Assembly: GCF_000314005.1 (NCBI RefSeq)
Contig: NZ_JH980292.1
Location: 4,438,121-4,502,120 of the forward strand
Source: Spirulina subsalsa PCC 9445
GTDB lineage: Bacteria; Cyanobacteriota; Cyanobacteriia; Cyanobacteriales; Spirulinaceae
Direction: 5' to 3'
DNA length: 64,000 nucleotides
Below are positions 60,764 to 64,000 of this stretch, piece by piece. The number at the start of each line of letters is the position of its first letter. The first letter of the stretch is position 1. The notes under the pieces are model-generated. The model saw only the letters and a program-made list of their open reading frames with translations, had not been told where the DNA came from and made no database searches. Made by a program: the position numbers and the translations under genes.

Positions 60764-62257
60764 ATGTTAGATACTCTGGATCTAGAACGTTCCCTCGACA
60801 AAGACACCTATACAACCCAAGTTGAGGACTTAATGCAGCAGTTGCAAGTCTTACAACAATCCTGTTGGGAGCGTCAACTGCCCTTAATTGTTGTTTTAGA
60901 AGGATGGTCTGCGACGGGGAAGGGATCCCTGGTGAAAAAAATGGTGAACTCAATGGACCCTCGGGGGTTTTCCGTGCATCCTACCCTGGCTCCCACCCCT
61001 ACGGAGGAACAATATCCGTTTTTATGGCGCTTCTGGCAACAATTGCCCCCTCGGGGGAGCTTTGGTATTTTTTACCATAGTTGGTATACCCATGTTTTAG
61101 AGGATCGTCTCTTTGATAAATTGCCTGAATATAAAGCCCCCCAAGCACTGGCGCAGATTAACGCTTTTGAACGTCAACAGGTCGAGGATGGGGTGGCGAT
61201 CGCTAAATTTTTTATCCACATTAGCCGCAAAGAATTAAAAAAACGGATCAAAACCCTTGCTAAAGATGAACTGAGTGCTTGGCGAGTTCGTCCCGAAGAT
61301 TGGTTACAAGCCAAATATTATGCTCAATACTGTGCCTTAGCTGAGGAAATGTTCCTCCATACCAGTACAGGTGTCGCTCCGTGGGTCTTAGTTGAAGGCA
61401 ACTGTAAACGCTGGACAAGGGTTAAAGTCTTATCCCAACTGGTTTCTACCCTCACCAGTGCCTTAGATCGTCAGGCCATCCAACAACCCCTTCCCCCCAG
61501 CACCCCTCAAGTGCAACTCCTCCCCACAGAACCGGATTTTCTGGCGAAAGTAGACCTTTCCCTCAAACTAGATCGCGAGGAATATAAAGAAAAACTGCGC
61601 AACGCTCAACTGGAACTGCTCCAGCTACAATTACAAATTCATAAACATCAAATTCCCGTTTTATTAGTCTTTGAAGGCTGGGATGCGGCCGGAAAAGGGG
61701 GAGCCATTAAACGGTTTACTGATACTCTCGACCCTCGCAGTTATGAAGTAAATGCCTATGCAGCCCCCACAGAGGAGGAGCATAAATATCACTATCTCTG
61801 GCGCTTTTGGCGGAAACTGCCCGAAGCGGGGAAATTTGGCATTTTTGACCGCAGTTGGTACGGCCGGGTTTTAGTGGAGCGCGTGGAAGAGTTTGCCACG
61901 GAGGCGGAATGGCGCAGAGCGTACCGGGAAATTAACGAATTTGAAGCCCAATTAGTCAGCAGTAATTATGTGTTAGTCAAGTTCTGGTTACATATTAGCC
62001 CGGAGGAACAATTAGCCCGCTTTGAAAAGCGCAAAGAAGATCCCCTCAAACAATATAAATTAACCGAGGAAGATTGGCGCAATCGGGAAAAATGGCCGTT
62101 GTATGAAGTGGCGATTAACCAGACCATTGGACGGACTAGCACCCCCGGAGCGCCTTGGACGATTGTCCCCGGAAATGATAAATATTATGCCCGAGTATTT
62201 GTGATTGAAACCGTCATTCAAGCGGTTAAGGCACGGTTGAAACAGTTTAAAGATTAG
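60764..62257 (+). CDS. pap: Polyphosphate:AMP phosphotransferase, two PPK2 domains
   Basis: 497 residues, two tandem PPK2 domains (about 10-245 and 262-495), as in class II PPK2 (Pap), which makes ADP from AMP and polyphosphate. The C-terminal domain has Walker A EGWDAAGKGGAIKRF and the lid/Walker B FDRSWYGRVLVERV intact. The N-terminal domain keeps EGWSATGKGSLVKKM but has FYHSWYTHVLEDR instead of the DRSWYGR core, so it is probably inactive, as in other two-domain members. Lies before a tnpB remnant; the hairpin right end begins just after its stop. Confidence 0.9.
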   Translation: MLDTLDLERSLDKDTYTTQVEDLMQQLQVLQQSCWERQLPLIVVLEGWSATGKGSLVKKMVNSMDPRGFSVHPTLAPTPTEEQYPFLWRFWQQLPPRGSFGIFYHSWYTHVLEDRLFDKLPEYKAPQALAQINAFERQQVEDGVAIAKFFIHISRKELKKRIKTLAKDELSAWRVRPEDWLQAKYYAQYCALAEEMFLHTSTGVAPWVLVEGNCKRWTRVKVLSQLVSTLTSALDRQAIQQPLPPSTPQVQLLPTEPDFLAKVDLSLKLDREEYKEKLRNAQLELLQLQLQIHKHQIPVLLVFEGWDAAGKGGAIKRFTDTLDPRSYEVNAYAAPTEEEHKYHYLWRFWRKLPEAGKFGIFDRSWYGRVLVERVEEFATEAEWRRAYREINEFEAQLVSSNYVLVKFWLHISPEEQLARFEKRKEDPLKQYKLTEEDWRNREKWPLYEVAINQTIGRTSTPGAPWTIVPGNDKYYARVFVIETVIQAVKARLKQFKD

Positions 62258-62483
62258 TTGACGCTCCCCGCTCTTGCATAGACGGGGATTCTTCATTCAT
62301 CGACTCGCCATAATCCAGCAGGATTTCTCCAACCAAACTAGAGGGCAAATCTCCTGAAGCTTGAAATTTGACGCGCCCCGCCATATTTATCCCTTTTTGC
62401 AAGATGTTCAGTGCGGTGTTTCTATCACGACAATCCTTGTATCCACAATGAGGACAAACATGAGTTCGACTAGATAGAGACTT
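62247..62483 (-). pseudogene. IS200/IS605-type tnpB, 3' remnant
   Basis: A minus-strand frame with KSLSSRTHVCPHCGYKDCRDRNTALNI, i.e. half of the zinc finger and RuvC-III, then LQKGINMAGRVKF and NEESPSMQERGAS to a stop at 62247-62249. All the gene upstream of the finger is lost, replaced by a MITE end (62484-62532). No tnpA. Confidence 0.82.
62258..62294 (-). repeat. IS200/IS605 right-end hairpin at the pap stop
   Basis: On the plus strand TTGACGCTCCCCG...CGGGGATTCTTC starts directly after the TAG stop of pap; stem CCCCG (62266-62270) / CGGGG (62283-62287). Read with tnpB it is GAATCCCCG-loop-CGGGGAGCGTCAA. Confidence 0.7.
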
Positions 62484-62532
62484 CTGGCGCCCCTACACCG
62501 ACTCCCGATTCCCGGACTTTTTCAGCAAGCCC
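62484..62532. repeat. MITE-like element E, right end only
   Basis: CGACTCCCGATTCCCGGACT followed by TTTTCAGCAAGCCC, the inverse of the GGGCTTGCTGAA end. It replaces the rest of the tnpB remnant and lies before the psaK promoter region. Confidence 0.65.
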
Positions 62533-62632
62533 TAATTATTGATAATTGCTCAGGAGTGTATCCCCCTGGGCGATTTTGTGGCAAAATGGGTCGTCAAAAG
62601 TCATGTTGATATTGGAATAAAGGAGAAAACCC

Positions 62633-62896
62633 TTGACTCATACCCTTTTACTTGCTGCTGTTGGTGGAACGTCCGTAAGCTGGAGCCCTAAAGTGGCTAT
62701 TGTGATGATTGTTTGTAATATTATTGCGATCGCCTTTGCGAAATTCACCGTTCAACAACCCAGCGTCGGCCCTGCCCTGCCCATGTCTCCCTTTTTCGGG
62801 GGAATGGGTTTCCCCGCCCTCTTAGCCACCACCAGCTTCGGGCATATCCTCGGCGCTGGGGCTATTCTAGGTTTAGCCAGTTTGGGCGCTCTCTAA
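62633..62896 (+). CDS. psaK: Photosystem I reaction centre subunit PsaK
   Basis: 87 residues, two membrane helices (SPKVAIVMIVCNIIAIAFAKF and FPALLATTSFGHILGAGAILGLASLGAL) with the conserved C-terminal LATTSFGHILGAG motif. It lies at the edge of photosystem I and takes part in trimer-periphery energy coupling with other antenna. The start is TTG at 62633, with AAGGAG at 62620-62625; there is no in-frame ATG near the start. Short leader after the MITE end. Confidence 0.93.
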   Translation: MTHTLLLAAVGGTSVSWSPKVAIVMIVCNIIAIAFAKFTVQQPSVGPALPMSPFFGGMGFPALLATTSFGHILGAGAILGLASLGAL

Positions 62897-62922
62897 TTTC
62901 CCCCTTGTATCCATCCTAGAAG

Positions 62923-62971
62923 GAGCAGGAAATCCTCTCAATTCGATGACGAGTTTGGATTTCCTCGCTCT
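62923..62971. terminator. Possible bidirectional hairpin between psaK and the hugZ-like gene
   Basis: GAGCAGGAAATCC (62923-62935) can pair with GGATTTCCTCGCTC (62958-62971), with a 22-base loop. No strong T-run. Position between convergent genes supports a terminator role. Confidence 0.4.
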
Positions 62972-63450
62972 TCTAGCACCAAGCGGTTTAAATCATTGCC
63001 TCGGATGTGATAAGCCCCCCCAAAGCCTAAAATAAAGCGCCCCTGAGTGGGAGTTAATTCCACCACCCGAAAATCTGGTAAACGCCGAAATACCGTCACA
63101 ATATCCCCGAATTTATCCTGAAATTGATCGGCGATATATTGCCATTCCCCCGTGTTACGTTCTATGAATTTGGCTTGACAAAGATAGCTTAAACGGCAAC
63201 GAGCAAAAATCTGTTGCGCGCCCCCTTCATCTTCAATGATCAACACACTAGCTTGAGGACGGACTAATAAATTTTGGGTATGGGTTGATAAACCACTGAC
63301 AAACAAATAAATTTGTTTCTGGGCATTCATAATAAAGGGCGCATAACTCGCATCTGGAACTCCCTCTGTGCTGACTGTGCTTAACATCAGACTTTGAAAC
63401 CGTCCGGGAAAACTTTGGTAGATTTCCTGCGCTTGTTGAATTGAATTCAT
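62938..63450 (-). CDS. HugZ-like / pyridoxamine-phosphate-oxidase-fold protein
   Basis: 170 residues. MNSIQQAQEIYQSFPGRFQSLMLSTVSTEGVPDASYAPFI, then VSGLSTHTQNLLVRPQASVLII, is the split-barrel FMN-binding-like fold of the HugZ family, some members of which degrade haem. The C-terminal RFILGFGGAYHIRGNDL is family-like. Whether it binds haem or FMN is unknown. Divergent from the CbiG-domain gene's 3' end region. Confidence 0.82.
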   Translation of the reverse strand: MNSIQQAQEIYQSFPGRFQSLMLSTVSTEGVPDASYAPFIMNAQKQIYLFVSGLSTHTQNLLVRPQASVLIIEDEGGAQQIFARCRLSYLCQAKFIERNTGEWQYIADQFQDKFGDIVTVFRRLPDFRVVELTPTQGRFILGFGGAYHIRGNDLNRLVLEERGNPNSSSN

Positions 63451-63502
63451 TGTGTTTTTCTATTTTTGCTCGAATCAATGGCGGTACTCTCCCAATGACC
63501 CA

Positions 63503-64000
63503 TCATAACGAATTGGCTCGACTAGATAGGGCAACAGCAAGGGTGAGGGATCCTTTGCGCCCAGCTTGCTTGATAATTTGCTTCGGTACCAACAATCTAG
63601 CCCCCTCTCCTCCCGCTGCACACAAGGCCGCCGCTTCTGCAACGCTGGGGATGCCGACTTTCTGCTGCACGACCCCCGAAGCCGTGGGGACTCGAATCCC
63701 TTGGAGTTGCTGGCGTGTAAAGGTTTGTAGGGGGAAGTGGCGATCGCGACAGAGGGCCAAAATCCCGGTTTCCTTAGCTTTTACGTCCAATGTGGCAATT
63801 CCCGCGATCGCCTCCGGTGCCAAATCATAATCCCGGAACACCTGCTCCACCCCCTCCGCCATTAACTGACCATCCGTATCCTGTTGACACCCCATGCCTA
63901 CCCATAACCAAGCCCGACCATTTTCTTGACAAAAATCCTCTAATATGCAGTTAAATTGAAGCATCGTTGCGATCGCCGCCCAAGGTTGATCATCGGCAAA
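63503..64000 (-). CDS. CbiG C-terminal domain protein, cobalamin synthesis (partial)
   Basis: The frame is open to the right edge, so the N-terminal part is outside the window. Visible C-terminal domain: WLWVGMGCQQDTDGQLMAEGVEQVF, IAGIATLDVKAKETGIL, QLQGIRVPTASGVVQQKVGIPSVAEAAAL and LLVPKQIIKQAGRKGSLTLAVAL, matching the C-terminal domain of cobalt-precorrin-5A hydrolase CbiG (CobE-like). In cyanobacteria this domain is often fused to CobJ/CbiG-N, so this could be the end of a longer fused protein. An internal ATG at 63964 may be only an internal Met. Confidence 0.85.
   Translation of the reverse strand, partial: FADDQPWAAIATMLQFNCILEDFCQENGRAWLWVGMGCQQDTDGQLMAEGVEQVFRDYDLAPEAIAGIATLDVKAKETGILALCRDRHFPLQTFTRQQLQGIRVPTASGVVQQKVGIPSVAEAAALCAAGGEGARLLVPKQIIKQAGRKGSLTLAVALSSRANSL

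Noticed and set aside
63503-63964. Complete stand-alone CbiG-C/CobE gene starting at 63964
   Set aside because: The frame stays open to the window edge upstream of that ATG, so a longer fused protein cannot be excluded; annotated as partial.

Overview
The window is chromosomal DNA of a cyanobacterium. The evidence is psaK (photosystem I), ndhL with DUF3007, CSP41-like, DUF3172, DUF1823 and DUF4079 proteins, small RRM protein and S21 genes, and many copies of the octamer GCGATCGC (HIP1), for example at 10-17. No rRNA or other genus-level marker is present, so I do not name a genus. Most of the window is ordinary core genome, interleaved with small accessory cassettes and with remnants of IS200/IS605 elements and short terminal-repeat elements.

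Layout. 1-1204: murE 3' end, a solitary lasso-peptide-type RRE/leader-peptidase pair, and tRNA-Cys. 1689-7330: hsp20, a nitroreductase, two tandem MITE-like elements, purF and purL. 7394-11528: an accessory block with an AAA ATPase plus DUF4435 (TOPRIM) pair resembling the PARIS anti-phage system, bracketed by repeats that include a decayed purL fragment, then a MntA/HepT toxin-antitoxin module with a chimeric second mntA and a truncated second hepT. 11806-18805: a compact PBP4-type enzyme, rhomboid protease, DedA protein, a dead tnpB itself interrupted by a MITE, an ankyrin protein, DUF4079 and UbiD. 18831-21442: a second ATPase plus TOPRIM (DUF3226-like) pair. 21443-25568: a probable structured RNA, two CRP-type palindromes in front of an ECF sigma / anti-sigma / Spy-like stress operon, and an Hsp70-like protein. 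25730-26666: rpsU and an RRM-protein gene separated by an IS-derived repeat whose inverted copy lies at 59869-60108.

26989-37742: PrxQ-type peroxiredoxin, a dead tnpB, cobQ coupled to an HDAC-family gene, a GIY-YIG-like protein, and two neighbouring AAA_35 (STAND-like) proteins, one fused to a class III cyclase and one to seven nearly identical WD40 repeats. 38001-40802: rlpA, then trpA-DUF3007-ndhL. 41033-42680: a ParA-like ATPase with a HEPN ribonuclease-like partner. This is the least familiar two-gene cassette here. It lies, with a MITE, where pstB would be expected beside pstSCA (42859-46042). 46349-64000: fused hydantoinase/5-oxoprolinase, chemoreceptor, 2Fe-2S protein, radical SAM protein, aat, CSP41-like protein, polyphosphate phosphotransferase, psaK, HugZ-like protein and a CbiG C-terminal domain running off the right edge.

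How it fits together. Core metabolism (purines, tryptophan, cobalamin, phosphate uptake, peptidoglycan, photosystem I) is interrupted at intergenic positions by cassettes pairing a P-loop ATPase with a nuclease-like effector: ATPase/DUF4435, ATPase/DUF3226, ParA/HEPN and MNT/HEPN. AAA_35/cyclase and AAA_35/WD40 sensors are also present. Together they suggest a dispersed set of anti-phage or dormancy systems. All functional statements come from motifs and gene order read by eye; no database search was run.
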